This document shows, in pieces, positions 1-13,344 of a DNA stretch of 64,000 nucleotides; position 1 is the stretch's first letter; every line of letters begins with the position of its first letter. The position numbers and the translations under genes are program-made. Source of the stretch: Eumeta japonica (taxonomy: Eukaryota > Arthropoda > Insecta > Lepidoptera > Psychidae); assembly GCA_005406025.1 (NCBI GenBank), contig BGZK01001271.1, forward strand, positions 1-64,000, written 5' to 3'. Below the pieces are notes generated by a model, which worked only from the letters and a program-made list of their open reading frames with translations, had not been told where the DNA came from and did not search any database.

Positions 1-940
1 ATCTGATCTCAATCTTCAAACCCCCCTAAGATCAATACGTATACGTAATAGTATGAGCATAAATGTATGTTTGAATAGTGAAAGTACGTATTGTATTAAA
101 AACCAGATGCGTGCTTATATAAACCGGCGATTAAATTTTTACTCAAATGATAATTGAAATTTGTAAATAACTAAAAATTGTGTACACGACTTTTGTTCAA
201 AAATTTTTTTTTATTTCATTATTTATTATTAAGTTCAACTACTCTAATTTTTCTCAGATTTTTAAGCCACATGGTCCAAGATTTAGAAGAGAGTGACAGA
301 GTTAACGATTTTGGAAACTAATGAACCACAAAATATACATCTCACAGGAAATCTCAATCAAGAACTTTTGTTTATTTTTAAATAAACTTTCCAAAAACAC
401 CCTCTGTAACTGAGAGCACTAAAAAAATTTACATCCCTTGATTTTACGTATGGAAAGCTATTTCTAAATTTTTTTTTTCTTTACATAAATGTATAGCGAT
501 TTATACAAAATAACTGTGTATCAAACGGATAATAAGGAACTATGAGGGTAGTACCTTTTTTTCTTTGGCGGAGGAACGCTAAAATATCACTATTTGACTT
601 CAAGTGCAAAAATATTTCTTAATACTTTAATCATTATTTTCGTTTTCTTTCAATCATATAAATATAAGGAATAGTTTTCCGTAACTCATAACTGAATACG
701 TGTCAGTAATGCGTTGCATTGTTATATCTCAGAGCATAAGCAAAAAATGCTCGTCCATAAACCCACATCAGTGTAAACGAGATATACGACATCGTTACGT
801 AGAGTTAGATTGTTTCACTAGGCCTAACTTTAGAAAGCTGCTCCTATACTGACATGAATTTTTTATTATTTAACAAAGGAGATTTTGATGAGTCTGTGAC
901 TTAAATGAAATTAAAAAGAAAACGATTCGCTTCGGGCATC
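1..940. other. AT-rich DNA, no gene seen
   Basis: This stretch has many A and T runs and no open frame of useful length on either strand. I saw no transposon motif, RNA gene or tandem array in it. It looks like ordinary intergenic or intronic DNA. Confidence 0.6.
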
Positions 941-1110
941 AGAAAGCAAATGCAAGCCGTCTGCCCCGGACGCTGTCGTCGCGCTGATGACGACTGTCGT
1001 TAAAAATCCCCGGCCCTTACTGGGCCAGTGTTTAAGGGGTTATGGGCCAACATTCTAGTTAAGACTGTGGGAACGTGCGCCTCGACAGTGGGCCGATTGA
1101 AATCTAGTAT
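941..1110. other. GC-rich island, function unknown
   Basis: A compact block much richer in G and C than its surroundings, with many CpG dinucleotides and GGCC groups. The longest ATG-started frame is only about 17 codons (from about 950), so it is not an obvious exon. In this genome such islands are either exons, promoters, conserved regulatory DNA or old repeat fragments. I cannot decide between these from the sequence alone. Confidence 0.3.
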
Positions 1111-2480
1111 AACAGAAACAAGTATGGAAATCCAAATTTTACATTTAATTTGACAATTATATCTTCAAAATAACCATTTAATTTTTTTTATGTAGCTAAA
1201 TGAAATGGAAGTTACATCGAACGTGCAGTATCGATGATGCTACGTCTTAGGATGGATTATCTCGCTAATAGCGAACGATCTACTGGTTTAATAAGTAAGA
1301 TGTTCAATATATGACAATAATAAGGTGATGTTGATCTTACAGCAGCATTATGAAAATTCTTCGAATAAAATTTATGAGAAACCTTACATCTTATGATTAA
1401 ATATGTGCTAATTGAGATATACACGTGATTAGCACTTTACATCGTTCCCGTAAAACGAACTAATTATCTGGTCTTTTGAGCAGCGGGAGTAATTAATGAA
1501 ACGCGCTATGAAGGGAGCAATCTTGTGCAATGTGTAAATGCACAAGTTACAATACGCAAACTAACATCATAATAAAGCATTCGTTTGTTTTCGTATACAT
1601 TTTTTTAATTCGCGTGAAATTTCCCTTTAACATTTACTTTTAGTTATGCACTCTGTACCTCTTCCTTTGGCCATGTATAATATGTGAGTTTATGCAATTT
1701 ATGCGTTTGTGTGCATCAACGAATGCCTATATTTTGACTGTTAGCACAATAGCATATCTATCTAATTAATACCTACATGTATATTCATGGCTAAAGACAG
1801 GAAAAAGTTTTTCTTAATTATAAGCTGCCATGTATTAATGGTTATCTATTCAGGTATAAATTTTGATTATTTGTCGCTCAACAGTGCCAGCTCTAATCCA
1901 ATGAGATAACCTCCACATTTGAAAACCGTTTACGTTTATTCGGTGACAACACCCAGCACTGACATCGCTAACGTTCTAGACAAAGACCGAGTCAAAAATC
2001 ACAGGTGAATTGTCCAACCCCCTTGGATTGAACAGACGATCTCGTGTACAAAGATAACGCTCCGAGCACTCGGCCAACATCGCAATAAAGCTTAAAACCA
2101 TTGCAAATGAATTTAACCGTCATTCGCCTCGCGTGCCGTTACAGTCTAAGAGTTTGTCTTTACGCTGGAAAGTAATGCCTATAAATTTGATTGAACCTAT
2201 CACTGCGCGATAACTTTAAGTTGATAAATGATAGAAATATTTATACTAAATTCTTGTAAATAATACTTAATATTTCTAATTTTATAGAGAAATATAGATA
2301 GCAAATATGAAGTTCTTTGACCTTTTAATCTTTTAAGTTATCAAATTTTCAAATAGAAATTAAAGTTATAATAATTAGGTAGGCATTTTTAGTAAATTAT
2401 TAAATAATAATAATATAATTAAATAATAATGCGCCATTTCTATACGATTAAAATGAGACAATTCTCAACAAACATATTCT
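1111..2480. other. AT-rich DNA, no gene seen
   Basis: No supported coding region. A moderately GC-richer patch lies at about 1960-2170, followed by a very AT-rich, TAA-repetitive stretch at about 2230-2440. Nothing in it matches a family I recognise. Confidence 0.55.
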
Positions 2481-2481
2481 A

Positions 2482-2544
2482 TACTTACTTACTTTATTTC
2501 TTACTTACTTACTTCTTGTATTCATACTTACTTTACTTACTTTC
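2482..2544. repeat. Imperfect TTAC microsatellite
   Basis: The tetramer TTAC (equivalently CTTA) is repeated many times with a few interruptions such as TTATTTC and TTGTATTC. It is a simple-sequence repeat with no sign of function. Confidence 0.85.
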
Positions 2545-2654
2545 ATAATTTCTTTGTAAGATTGGAATGGTACGCGAAGCGCTCTTGCAGTGAAGCCTTA
2601 GTGATAAAGAAAAATAGAAGTACTTAATTGGGCAAATAATTTCAACAATGCATA

Positions 2655-2830
2655 CCACTAATATTAAAAAACCAAAAGTGAATGTCGTTTGTCTCTATAT
2701 TTCTCTGTCTCCGCGATTAAACGACTGAACCGACTTTGATAAAATGATAGAAGTGTTTTAAGATTTCAAATGGTACTCTACATCTGTGCAATAAATGAAG
2801 ATACTCTACATCCCTTAATCTCAAGTATTT
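2655..2830 (+). repeat. Degenerate dispersed repeat with GTCTCTGTCTCC head
   Basis: The block reads as a TCTCTGTCTCC run followed by 'CGATTAAACGACTGAACCGA' and a TTTGATAAAA phrase. This word order, a TCTG-rich run and then 'turn to zero and solve for the host' text such as AAACGACTGAACCGATTTTGAT, is typical of very abundant lepidopteran interspersed repeats. A related opening occurs at about 56.43 kb and in reverse at about 37.5 kb. The class is not clear to me. Confidence 0.5.
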
Positions 2831-4960
2831 GAAAAAATGAAACTCTAAACAAACAAAAAACTTAATGTAATAAAATTAATAAAACATTTGCATGCATATA
2901 ATATTTTATTACAATGGGGACACAATCGGGACAATTTAGTTTTAAAAAAATGATTTATGGTTTTTCGGCTGCCAAATTTAAGGTGCATGTTAAGTTTAGG
3001 TATCCTTCTTTGGGTTCATATTATTTAATGTATGACAAGTAAAAGATTTTCTTATTTACATCAAAGCCCTCACGAGTACTCTGCAGCTCAGACGAACTAA
3101 CCAGGGTCTAGTCGAACAAAATTTACATTCTAGAGTTTTGTGATCAACTTTTTTCTGGTCCCACCACACATCCCTGGACCTCAAAAAGTTTGTCAATAAG
3201 ATAGCAAAAACTCTAAATTCCATCGGTTTGCCATTATTCACAGTTTCATGTAAATTTTCTGATTCCAATGTCAAAAAGGTATAGAACTTTTATAATTTTT
3301 ATAATATCAGTTTATGCAAATCGGAACGAAATATTTCAAATTATCGTAATACATAATCGGAGTTGATTTGTTTGCCTAACTTTTTATTTGTCCACATTGA
3401 AAATGGATATAAACCAAATATTGATATGAATCCTTAAATAAAAAGTGCATTATATAGGTGTATAAATACCATATAAACATTTTAAAAACAATACAAATTA
3501 AAGAAATTTATCTTCTTTAGTAAATTCTACTGTGATAAAGTCAATGGTCATAGATTGGTCTAGACTACTACTATTCAATACTTGCAGAAATCAACTCATA
3601 GAATATTAGTTCTAAAGATTGCCTTAGTAGAAAGTTTTTTTGCTAGAACAAAGTAATAATTTAAGAGGCAAGCATTACTTAAAACAACAAACATTTAAAC
3701 CGCTTAAAGCTTAACATCTAAAGGGACATCTCAAAAAGCTCAGGTGACAATTTTCGTCCTTGCATCCACATTTCTAATCAATAACACTAAGCTAGACGCT
3801 CACTCAATTGATCGAGATCCCTTGAGTTAATGAAGAGAAAGGACCAAACTTGATGTGATGAACTTTTAGCAACCAGTAAAATAGATCATATCTCGCCATT
3901 TGTCTCTCGAAGTTTGAAGCTTGTGTTTAAATTCTGGGAATTGTGTCTGCGGTGCAACATTGTTACTTTGATATTTGTCTTCTATGAGTTTAACAACTTG
4001 CATAAGTTCATCTCAATGCAGCAGAGGAGACTGTGCGAAAAGGTAAAAAAAATATTGAAAAAGTGCTCAAGGAGCGAGTGATTTTCTTACATTGAAGGGA
4101 AAATATTTGTAGGTAAAAACCTAATTAAGAGCAAAATAGACTTGGTCGATTAGCGTACCGTAGTGTGATTAAGGTTTCTAAATTCATAAACGAATTAAAA
4201 AAAAATAGTTTCAAAAATGGCTTCCACTAATTTGATTATTTTGAAATTTAATATATTTGATATATGCTGGTGTGTAAAAATTTTCATATTAAATGGAAAA
4301 GCGGTCATATGAAAAAAAATTTTATTCAAATTATTACATTTTAAGTTTCTATTTTTTTTACTTAATACTTCATGGTTTTTGAGTAAATGAAACTCGTATT
4401 TTACATTTTACGAAATTAATTTTGGAACTACCATGAGTTGGCGACACTCCAAAATTGTAATAGCTAATATGAAAGTCAGCAAAAAACTAATATATTTGCA
4501 TTTTCTGAAATTGAAATATTTACCTTTTTAATTATTAGTAAGTTTTGAATTTCTTACAGATATGTAAGTAATAATATCGTCTTATGAGGTAATAGATCTC
4601 TATGGATCTAATATACTTATTATTTTTAATCATAAAGTAGGTTTGTTAGGTCCAAAAATTTGTAATTTTAACTCTTTTTGAGATACCTCTGAAACTTTTA
4701 TTGCATCACATCCTCGTTAAGCGTGCACCACAATAAAAAATGAAATACTTAAAAAATATAATTACTTAACAAAACATGTAAATTTATAAACTATTATTTG
4801 TTAATTCCCAATTGGTCTAATACTTATAGATGTCTCTTTGAAAATTAATCTATTTTGAAAAGTAAAACAAGTGTATTACTTAAAATTTTGAAAATATAAG
4901 TTGACTTGTAGTGAGAATCGCCATTCGATCGGATTTGGAGAATATTCGTATGGAAATTAT
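2831..4960. other. AT-rich DNA, no recognisable gene
   Basis: A minus-strand frame of 72 codons runs from 3274 to 3056, but it opens with TTG rather than ATG, has no recognisable motif and no clear splice sites. Apart from that I see only AT-rich sequence with long A and T runs. No transposon ends or tandem arrays were noticed. Confidence 0.5.
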
Positions 4961-5032
4961 TAGCTTTTCCAGTCAATATATTTACATGGGGGAAAGTTAC
5001 GATGTACCCTTTACTTCGGTGATATTGCCGAT

Positions 5033-5157
5033 ATGTCTAAACTTACAAACGGGCCGTCATTGTTTATCGGGTTTAAGCACTGTTCTGAAAATCCCTGGCC
5101 GCCGGCGCACGAACGTTTCGTTTTGAGAAAACCGTATCTCGATTCCCTTCCTCGAGA
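5033..5157 (+). CDS. Candidate coding exon, unknown product
   Basis: An ATG at 5033 opens 41 codons plus two bases, running through markedly GC-rich sequence and ending at a GTGAGT donor-like site (5158-5163). The peptide has ordinary amino-acid composition, for example NPWPPAHERFVLRKPYL, unlike the Lys/Ile/Asn/Phe-rich peptides of random AT-rich frames. The frame is open upstream to about 4964, just after a TTTTCCAG acceptor-like site, so an internal exon starting near 4973 is also possible. I do not recognise the peptide. An overlapping 71-codon frame (4911-5126) in another phase cannot be excluded, so this remains a weak call. Confidence 0.25.
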
Positions 5158-5470
5158 GTGAGTGGCTCGCGGGTTAGGGGGTGCTGTGGAGCTGTTCCTG
5201 GCGGTGCGGGCGGGAGACGTGATGTCAACTATATAGTGCTGGAGACAAATCCAGATATTTTCAAATATTTAATGTTGGCCGATTAAATGTGGATTATCGT
5301 ATGTAACGTTAGTGTGTGCATGCATGCATGCGTGTGGGTGAGAGAGCTTATACGTATGCAATCACAGGCTCCGTTCCTCCGTGGACACGTTAAGGTCGCG
5401 GACGTTGTCATGGCGTTGTGTGACGATAATCTTTAACTGGCCCCAATCCGCAATGAGCCAGCGTGGAAGA
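5158..5470. other. GC-rich flank of the candidate exon
   Basis: The sequence after the donor-like site is G-rich (GGGTTAGGGGG, GTGCGGGCGGG) and then carries a short GCAT repeat near 5316-5332. If the exon at 5033 is real this is the start of its intron. Otherwise the whole 5.03-5.47 kb block may be a promoter-type CpG island. Confidence 0.25.
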
Positions 5471-6240
5471 CCGAAGATTCAAAACCCGTAACCTGAAATA
5501 AAACACTGTGGGAGGATATGACTGAAGGTGTGGTAAATAAAACCTGACACAATAATCACCACGGAAATTTCATGGATGAGGAACTACTCACTAACATAAT
5601 GTAAACACTAACATAATCAAACTTGCTTTTTGCAGTATATTAATTGATGGAGTGATTTATTAAATAATGTAAAATGAAAACAAAAAGTATGTATTTGGAG
5701 AAAAGAGACTCATCGATTAATGCACTATGAGATCTCCAAGAATTTTCGAAGGTTCACTTTTATTGGAATTAAAAGGGAGTTGACTTTTGTATGAAACTTT
5801 TTTAGAGCGATGATACGATTATGTTGGTATAAATTTTGCTTACTAAAAATAGCGAGACACGTTTTTTTGCAATTAGCTGAAGGGCGGGGGAAGGAAGATT
5901 GTATAATGTATAAAAATGAGTGTCTCTTTTATTTGTCTTTGTGTGCTGAAGTCATTCATCCGATTGCTATAGAACTGGCCATATGTTATACTCGCAAACT
6001 GAAAGGTTTCTGAAAAAATAACTGGCAGCTGTCCTCGAGTTTGCCTGTTTATTCGTACTATTGAAATAGGTTACCAAATCTAAAAATTCTTTCATGAATA
6101 AAAAGCTTCTTGAGTAAAATAAACGATTAATATATTGCTCTGGCGTCATCTGTATATTTGTACTATTACAGATTCTAAAAATTCATCCACTTATAGAAAG
6201 CTATACTGTCCCCCAGTAATGTAGCCTAAGTTTTATTTTG
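5471..6240. other. No gene seen
   Basis: Short frames of 60-67 codons occur on both strands in overlapping positions and have no recognisable content. I found no splice-bounded, GC-rich segment and no repeat signature. Confidence 0.5.
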
Positions 6241-6246
6241 GTATTA

Positions 6247-6510
6247 GCTCCGTCCAAATCGGGACCGTGGCCGATGACGGGACCGAAATTGCAAACGGCA
6301 GAATCCAAAGTGGAGACCGGAAGATATCAAAATCGAGAACAGAATCAAGGTCGGAATTGAGTGTGGAACTAAAATTGTAATCAAAAACGTGATCGGGATT
6401 GGAATGAGGAGCGATTCCGAGATCGGGATTCAGAGCGGGACTAGAATCGTAATCTATTTAGATCAAGACCGATATTAGAATCAAAAACGGAATAGTAGTC
6501 GGAGTTAATG
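6247..6510 (+). repeat. Degenerate GATCGGGATT/GGAATC short-period array
   Basis: About 260 bases are built from variants of a 6- to 12-base theme: ATCGGGA, GGACCG, GGAATTG, GATCGGGATT, AGAATCG. The purine-rich strand is the plus strand. Similar blocks appear at about 13.35-13.45 kb and 13.79-13.95 kb, and the pyrimidine-rich complement at about 14.09-14.15, 36.68-36.75 and 40.48-40.61 kb. This is a decayed minisatellite-like sequence that recurs across the window. Confidence 0.65.
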
Positions 6511-8600
6511 AAAAAGATAGTAATCCGTTCATACATAAGATGAAAGAATTCATTATGTATCCACGTTGGAGCAATCGGGGCGGGGCTTATTAATTTAATA
6601 AATATCGCTATTTTTTTGTTTCTCTAAAGTCAATGTTATTTAGTTTTATTTTCGATAAAAATTTGACCTTTTCAATTATTTTCAGGAAATAGACCATGTC
6701 ACGCGGATAGCCAAAAATTAAATGTTTCATTTCCAGTCGATTATATTTTATTACAAATAAAAAATGTCCTACGTCCCATTCCATTTAAAATTTCGTTTGT
6801 GGATATGTATTGTTCTGCCTTTAAGCCTGTTTAATCACACTCCATAAACTTTGGAATTGATGCTTTAGGGTTGTTTGTTTTATTTAGGTGTATGTGGTCT
6901 GTGTTACCTTGATAGTCCAGGGTTTTAGATCGCCAGCGGCAAACAGGAAAACACATTAACACGTAAGACTTACTGATATGAACACACAACACAATATAGC
7001 GGATAATTCATAATAAGTATCTAAGGGAGAAGTACTATGTATACAATACTATAACACGATAATTATACATAAAATATAAAATATAAGCGGCGAGCCGTTA
7101 TGACGTACGTCGGCGTTGAAGGTTTTTATTTTCCTTTTTGATGATTAATATGTGGATATAATATGAAACATAATAAGATGTGATAAATAGTATGCGTGAG
7201 TGTATGTATTAATGTAAAAATATGAATTGTTATAAATAACAAATGTAGCCGAACAGCCTCCAATGTCGAACCATCGGAGTAAAGTGGAGAAATAGTAGGC
7301 GTAGTAATTTCGCCGACATGTATAAATCTTTTTCCCTGTATAAAGGATAGTTTCATCTTAGAGAAAAGATTCATAATGAGTGAATATATTCACACCGCCT
7401 AATAACAGTCATTCATACATACGGATATTTTTTTTTATATATGTCTTCATACAACACTCCTGTTACGTCCGATGCCCTATGGTGGTCCGGCACTATTTTT
7501 TTAATATACGTACTTACATTTTTTTCATGACAATTGCGCATCGTCACTGAGATATTCGGTTGCGGTTCAATCATTATATTCCTTTGTTGAATACACATCA
7601 ACGTTAATCTCTCGTTATTTACGATATAGTCTAATAATGAAGGTAGATTATGATTGAGAGAGTATAATGAAATCCTAATTTGATCTCGGTCCTGGTTTCG
7701 ATTTTCGATTATGTTGATTATGCACCGCGTGGTTTCATCTATGAACGATATATATTTACGCGTATACTTATGATGGAACTATGGATCATAAAATTAACTT
7801 TCTAAAATAAGATCATTCATTGCAAATTCAAAATAAATATTCACGCAGTCAATAAGTACACATATAGACAAACATTCATATCATGAAGTGTCTGACAACA
7901 GTCTAGGATCATTCGTACAGCATAATTAAAGCAATTCGGAATTCTTATTGCTACTTAATCGAGCGTCCCTACCACGGGTATATGGTTTGATTACTGCTGC
8001 TATAAAGCTTTCTCTATATAGAAGTAAATAGTTATTACGACCTGGATTTACAATACTTGCTTCTGGGTTGAAAAGAGATTATAAATTTAACAAATACAAA
8101 ACGAAAAAAAATAAGAAAAGTAAGTAGTGAGAAGTCGCGCCAACAACGCTAAGCCTCAACATGGTATTTATTCTGAGCCAATTACAATTTATCACAGAAT
8201 ATAATAAAGAAATTGCTTGGTTTTATTTTTTTAGTATATAATTAAGATTTTAGGCTTACTTAAGCATACCACAAACGAAAAAGTTAAGATACGCACAATT
8301 AATTTACTTAATAGTACGAATTAAAGTTAACTTTTAAAATCGCGCAAAATCACGTACTGATTTCACGTGATGTCATTTTCAAAACGTAAATATTTCATGA
8401 CGCTTCAATATTATTTATCTATTACAAAAGAAATACATATTTAATTTTATGCAAAAGAAGTTACACTTTTTGACAATGGAAAATTATTTTAAATCTTATT
8501 TTAAACTTAGAGAAAAGCGGATGAAAGAAGCTGAAAAACAACACGTCCTACTTTCTCCAAAATCTGTCTGCAGATGTCGCGAGGATCGCTTATCAAAAGT
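6511..8600. other. No gene seen
   Basis: This is AT-rich sequence with short non-convincing frames. A small pyrimidine-rich GATCTCGGTCC block at about 7680-7720 resembles the degenerate arrays elsewhere. A GC-richer spot at 7085-7120 contains GACGTACGTC. No exon or transposon is evident. Confidence 0.5.
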
Positions 8601-8621
8601 AACTTGTATTTATACGAACAT

Positions 8622-8690
8622 TCAGTGGTGGTGGCCCAGTCGGTTATCAGACGTGTTGCCTTCGAAGTAGACGGAGTACGATGACAATTA
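8622..8690 (+). repeat. Possible tRNA-derived SINE head
   Basis: The sequence GTGGTGGCCCAGTCGGTTAT contains a good match to an RNA polymerase III A box (TRGYNNARNNGG type). It is followed by tRNA-like text ending in TTCGAAG. Lepidopteran SINEs often begin with GGTGGCC(T/C)AG. A convincing B box at the right distance is missing, so this may be an eroded SINE or a chance match. Confidence 0.3.
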
Positions 8691-8699
8691 TAATGATGA

Positions 8700-11520
8700 C
8701 GTTGGTAAGAATGACGCAGTTCCCCAACTCAAAAGGACCACCATGGAGTTAAACTCCAAACCCTTAAACCTATAATAAATATTTTGTAGAAGAGGCTGTT
8801 CCTCAGTTGTGGGATAATTTCAACCTGACATAAGCATTGAATGAAGCATTTTTTCATTTTATGAATATATTTAAATGACTGCTTCAAAGTCTTCGTTGTG
8901 CTTATATGATCAGTACTTGGTTAAGTAAATAAATCATAAAATATGATGAAATAATGATGTGACGTCGCTTCGCGCTCATTGTTGTTTAAAATTATATTCC
9001 AAATTAGGTAACTCATAAGTAATAAAAAAATTATAACTTTAGAATAAATCCTTTAGTAATGCGCTTTTCACAAATTTTAATGTTATTATTGGACGTTTAA
9101 CACAATTTTTCATTATAATTTTGTTGCAAATTCGCCATTATGATTATCATCTGACTATCACAAACTATTCTATAAAAAAAGGATTCTTTTAAAACAAACA
9201 CTCTTGTTAATAATTCTATGAAAATGAAATGATTTATATGTCTTCAACCGCGATGAATACAATGTAGTTAGTAATAAAGACAATTAATTTTACTTACTTA
9301 CTGAACACTGAGCCCTTACTGCCGTCAAAATGTATTGTTGGCAGATTTTTTAAGCTTAAACGTTTAGCCCTTATAATTGCAAACAAAAACAATGACAAAT
9401 TATTTTGAATATATTTTTTCAACTTTTTTACATACTGTTATATTTTAGGATATGTACAGGACATTTTTAATATTTGGCGTACTCCTTGGCGGATCAGATA
9501 TAAGTAACACCTTTCAATTTACAAGTTAATCGAATCGTAAGGATATAGACTGTGATTGTCCAGTATGAATAGATACAAATGAAATGATTTAGTTTTTTCA
9601 ACTTTTCCTACATTAAGCTAACGGTGATCAAATAGTTTCCACATAGTCTCTTAAGTAAATTATACTTTGAAATTGGTTGCTACTAAACAAAATTATACAT
9701 CAATATCACTATTAATATAAATTTTCCGTTTGAAGAATATGCCACAATTGTCTTTTGCATTACAGTTGCTCATAATTTACACTATTTTTTGTTAAACCAG
9801 TAATATTGTATAATTTTATAGTTTCTGATCAGTACAACAAAACGCATAAGAGCGCCATTATTACATAGGTTCACTTCTAAAGTGATGTAATTGTTCATTA
9901 GTGCGATAGCGCCCTTTTCGAACTAATGAAAGCGAACTATCTTCATTAAGAGCTGACTCTGAATAGCTTAAACCTAGGAAGTTAGTATCTTAAGAAGCTC
10001 TCTGAGACCTCGATACATACACAGAAACTTAGTTCCCCTCGACCTTGAACACTCTCCTATTAGAATACACTTCATGAAACTGAATCAACTGAAGCATGAA
10101 GTATTCAATATCTATACATGTTCCCGTCTTTTGTATCGTAATACACTACCGTAAATTATATATTCGGTTTTGTTCGCATTACGCAACCTTGTTTCCGATG
10201 AGGGTGGCGTTGCGCAGTATTTTGTGCTACACAAAAACATGTTAAAATAATTTAACAATTATTTAAACATTAAATATATTAAGAAAAAGACTTTAAATTA
10301 CAGTAATAAAGGACTGTTCCAATAAATTTCTATAAATATCCATCCAGTACGTTTTCGATAGTACATACACTTAACACAAATGCATTCCTTCTTGGTAATG
10401 TTTCATAATAAATGCTAATATATACACATCTACTGCGTTACCATTAAAATATGACATATAAAATCTTTAAGTTAAGACCGTGCCTTCGAAAATAATCAAA
10501 TTATTAATGTTGATTAATCTCATGAAATCCATCATTTTCGTCTTTCAAAACAATGTAACTATATTATCCTACACAACATCTCGTAGACTATCGAGTTTCC
10601 TTTACGTAAACTACGTAATTTAGGCATTACACCGATGAAATTATTCAGCTTTGCATTACAAACAGTACCTACGGTAGTTTCCAAACTACAAGTTACTGTT
10701 AGCATCGATACAATAATTTACTACAACTAATAATTTATTCCAACTTCGCTCAATTTTTTGTGCTATTTTGTAATGAATAAGAAGTTGTCACTTCTCTTAT
10801 AGCATTTTTATGTAAATCAGAAGCTATAATATCTATATACAAAATGATTTAGCTGTTTCTTAAGGAAAATTTGATTTATTGTTGTTTATAGAATAAAAAT
10901 GTTTATATTTACGACCAGACTGCTTGTTGTTGTTTACTTGAGCGTAAATGAACCATTAGCAAAAGAATTTCTTTGTGATTTTTCGTAAGTGGAAGTAGGG
11001 TAACAGAAAAACACCTTTATTTTTATACGTTAATGGCTTGTTAATAGATATCAGGTATATCAAATTTATATGCATATTAGGTATATTAACTTAGATATTA
11101 TTTGTTTGCTTGAATTTAAACTCTTCTTTACTAAAGTAAATGATTCTAGATGTACAGTTTAACAATCAAACTAAGACATAGGTTATGGCATTTAAATTAA
11201 TAGCTAACGACTTTGAAAACAACCAAATGTAATGACGTCATACCATAAGAAATTCAGTAAGTTAGATAACATTGGTTGCTTATCACAGTTTAAAACGACG
11301 ATGAGCAGAGCCAATCTTAGTAAACGCGCCGAAGCGTGCCCTCCGGTTTCTGATTTAATTACTATCAAGGAACGTTGTTGATTAACCAATAACGTAGTGA
11401 ATGCGAAAGTTTGCGCGTGAATTTGTCACGTACGAAGTCCAAATCAAGCTGGATACTTAGTAGAGAGATAATGTTTTAAAATAACTAAAGTCTATCTTAG
11501 TGCAAAAAAATAATTATAAA
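8700..11520. other. No gene seen
   Basis: Almost 3 kb of AT-rich DNA without a credible frame. There is a small palindromic patch at about 9864-9893 (TTACAT ... ATGTAA with inner CACTT/AAGTG) and a GCGTTGCGCAG phrase near 10210. Neither amounts to a recognisable element. Confidence 0.5.
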
Positions 11521-11527
11521 AAAAAAT

Positions 11528-11700
11528 CAGTAAAACGGTTGATCCTAAAACTTTCCCCTAAGATCGATGTGTTTTTAAGCTCCTTAAGTTTTAAATATTT
11601 TTTATGAGTTGTTGAGCTCTAAATTTTAAAATACGGTTGATCGTTCAGGTCATCCCTGAAACTTCTTATTACTTTCGAGCTCAAAATGATAATAATCACA
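11528..11700 (-). repeat. Dispersed repeat with GAGCTC words, minus copy
   Basis: This block contains GGTTGATCGTTCAGGTCATC and several AGCTC words. The complementary text (GATGACCTACAAGATCAACC, with repeated AGCTCAAAA) occurs at about 55.13-55.44 kb in the opposite orientation. Homology is based on shared word order and is clearly diverged. Classification is unknown. Confidence 0.4.
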
Positions 11701-12370
11701 AGCAAGGAGTGACAATAATCACAAATTATTGAACTTATGCTTAAAAATCGATTTTAATGGTTTTTCAAGTTCTCCTAGCCCTAAAATATGGTACTACGTT
11801 TGAACGTCTACAATCCTGAAATCTATATGTATTAAAAACCGCGTTTTTAATTTTTAATTTTGCAACTATAATAGAACATGTTTGATTTTGATCTGCTTTA
11901 TGGCATTTAACGCAGTTTTCTTTTGAACATATAAACCGATTTTTATGCAGTTTGCGGTAGTCGATATATAAGTCGATACATGTCTAAGGAAAAGAGCTAC
12001 TTAGATTTTGGTATCAATTAGAATAGTAGTACAAAAGTTATTTAAAAAAAAACGTTTTTAATAACTTTATTTTTGGAATTCGTGAAATTCTACCTGGCGA
12101 AATCGGTTCAAGTTTTTAGGAAGTCTAAGTTGAGACTGCTTTTGAATGCTGCAACTCGCATTTTGATTGGTTAATCCGTTCATAAGTTATGAAAGTTTTC
12201 ATACACACTCACACTTACACATGCAAAAACCCACGCACATCACTCAGGAAATGGTTCAAATACATTCCTAGGATTCTAAGAGTCAAGATCTGGTGATGAT
12301 TCGGTTTTCAAAAATCGGGATGAAAAAAATAACTTTCCAATTTTGTGATTTTTTTTTAATTTTCATCGCG
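11701..12370 (-). repeat. Dispersed repeat family 1, minus copy
   Basis: Read on the minus strand this block has the same order of phrases as the plus copies at 24.49-25.29 kb and 30.25-31.06 kb. It contains AGATCTTGAC, then TGAGTGATGT, then a GT-rich run, then CATAACT...GGATTA, then AAAGCAGATCAAAAT. The GT-rich section appears here as CACACTCACACTTACACATG near 12.21 kb. The copies differ by many substitutions and indels, so the family is old. It has no coding capacity that I can see and I do not know its class. Confidence 0.6.
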
Positions 12371-13340
12371 GAAAATTAAAAAAAGCACAGTCTTAAGTAC
12401 AGTATCTTTACATACTAATGACTAACAAACATTCACTGGTTTATATACGTGAATGCAACACTTATACTTAATACATTAATATTGTTATTTATATAGATTC
12501 AGGCACTAAACGTTCGTTTTCAAAATGGCGTCGCATTATCTACACACTGACGGCAATATGTGGTAAAATGCACATCACACTTAATTACTCTGTGCCAAAA
12601 GTACAATTTGAACAAAACAACGACGAGGTTTTGTAAGAAATGGTGTAATTTGAATCGAGCAACCTGTGGAACGCCGGGTCACGACTGTTTACCTCTGTAG
12701 TCTAGATTGAAAACATGAAAACAAAATACCTCCTTACAGAATCTTCTTAAGCGTAAACCTCACGTGCCTGAAAGGTGAATTTCTCGTGGAACGCTGGAAT
12801 TCGTTAAAAAAAATTCGGGAAATATTTCAATAGAAATCAGAGAAGAGAGTTTGATGTAGTAAGAGTAGAAATTACTTTTGTAGGTAAATATGTTAACAGC
12901 ATATTAGTTTGTTATAGGCATGCATATGAACATATTATAATTACACCTATATATCTAACATTAGCATAGACGAAAAAAGACCTACATGAGAATTTTGAAA
13001 TATTTTTAAATAAAAAAGAGAATTCGTTTAAATTCTTTAAGTGGTAATAATTTTGAGCACTCGACCCTCATTAAATCTTCTTAGGTTGATTGTAGTTTTA
13101 AATTTTTTTTTGCGTAAATAGAATTTTTTTTTATATTCCACTTACTTAGGTTTTTGAAAAATGTTAAATTTTTCAGATACTGAATATTTTAAATTTACGA
13201 TAAATGTAAAATGTTCAATGGAAATAGCAATTTTCTGATTCTCCTATTATTTTTACTGTGCTAAAATCTCATTCAAGGTCTTAGCTACATACCATTCAAA
13301 TGTTTGCGGAAAAACAACAGTGAAAATTCTCGATTTGGTA
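12371..13340. other. No gene seen
   Basis: AT-rich sequence with short stop-interrupted frames. The part at 12600-12800 is slightly richer in G and C and contains CTCACGTGCC. I see no exon structure and no repeat that recurs in the window. Confidence 0.5.
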
Positions 13341-13344
13341 TGCA

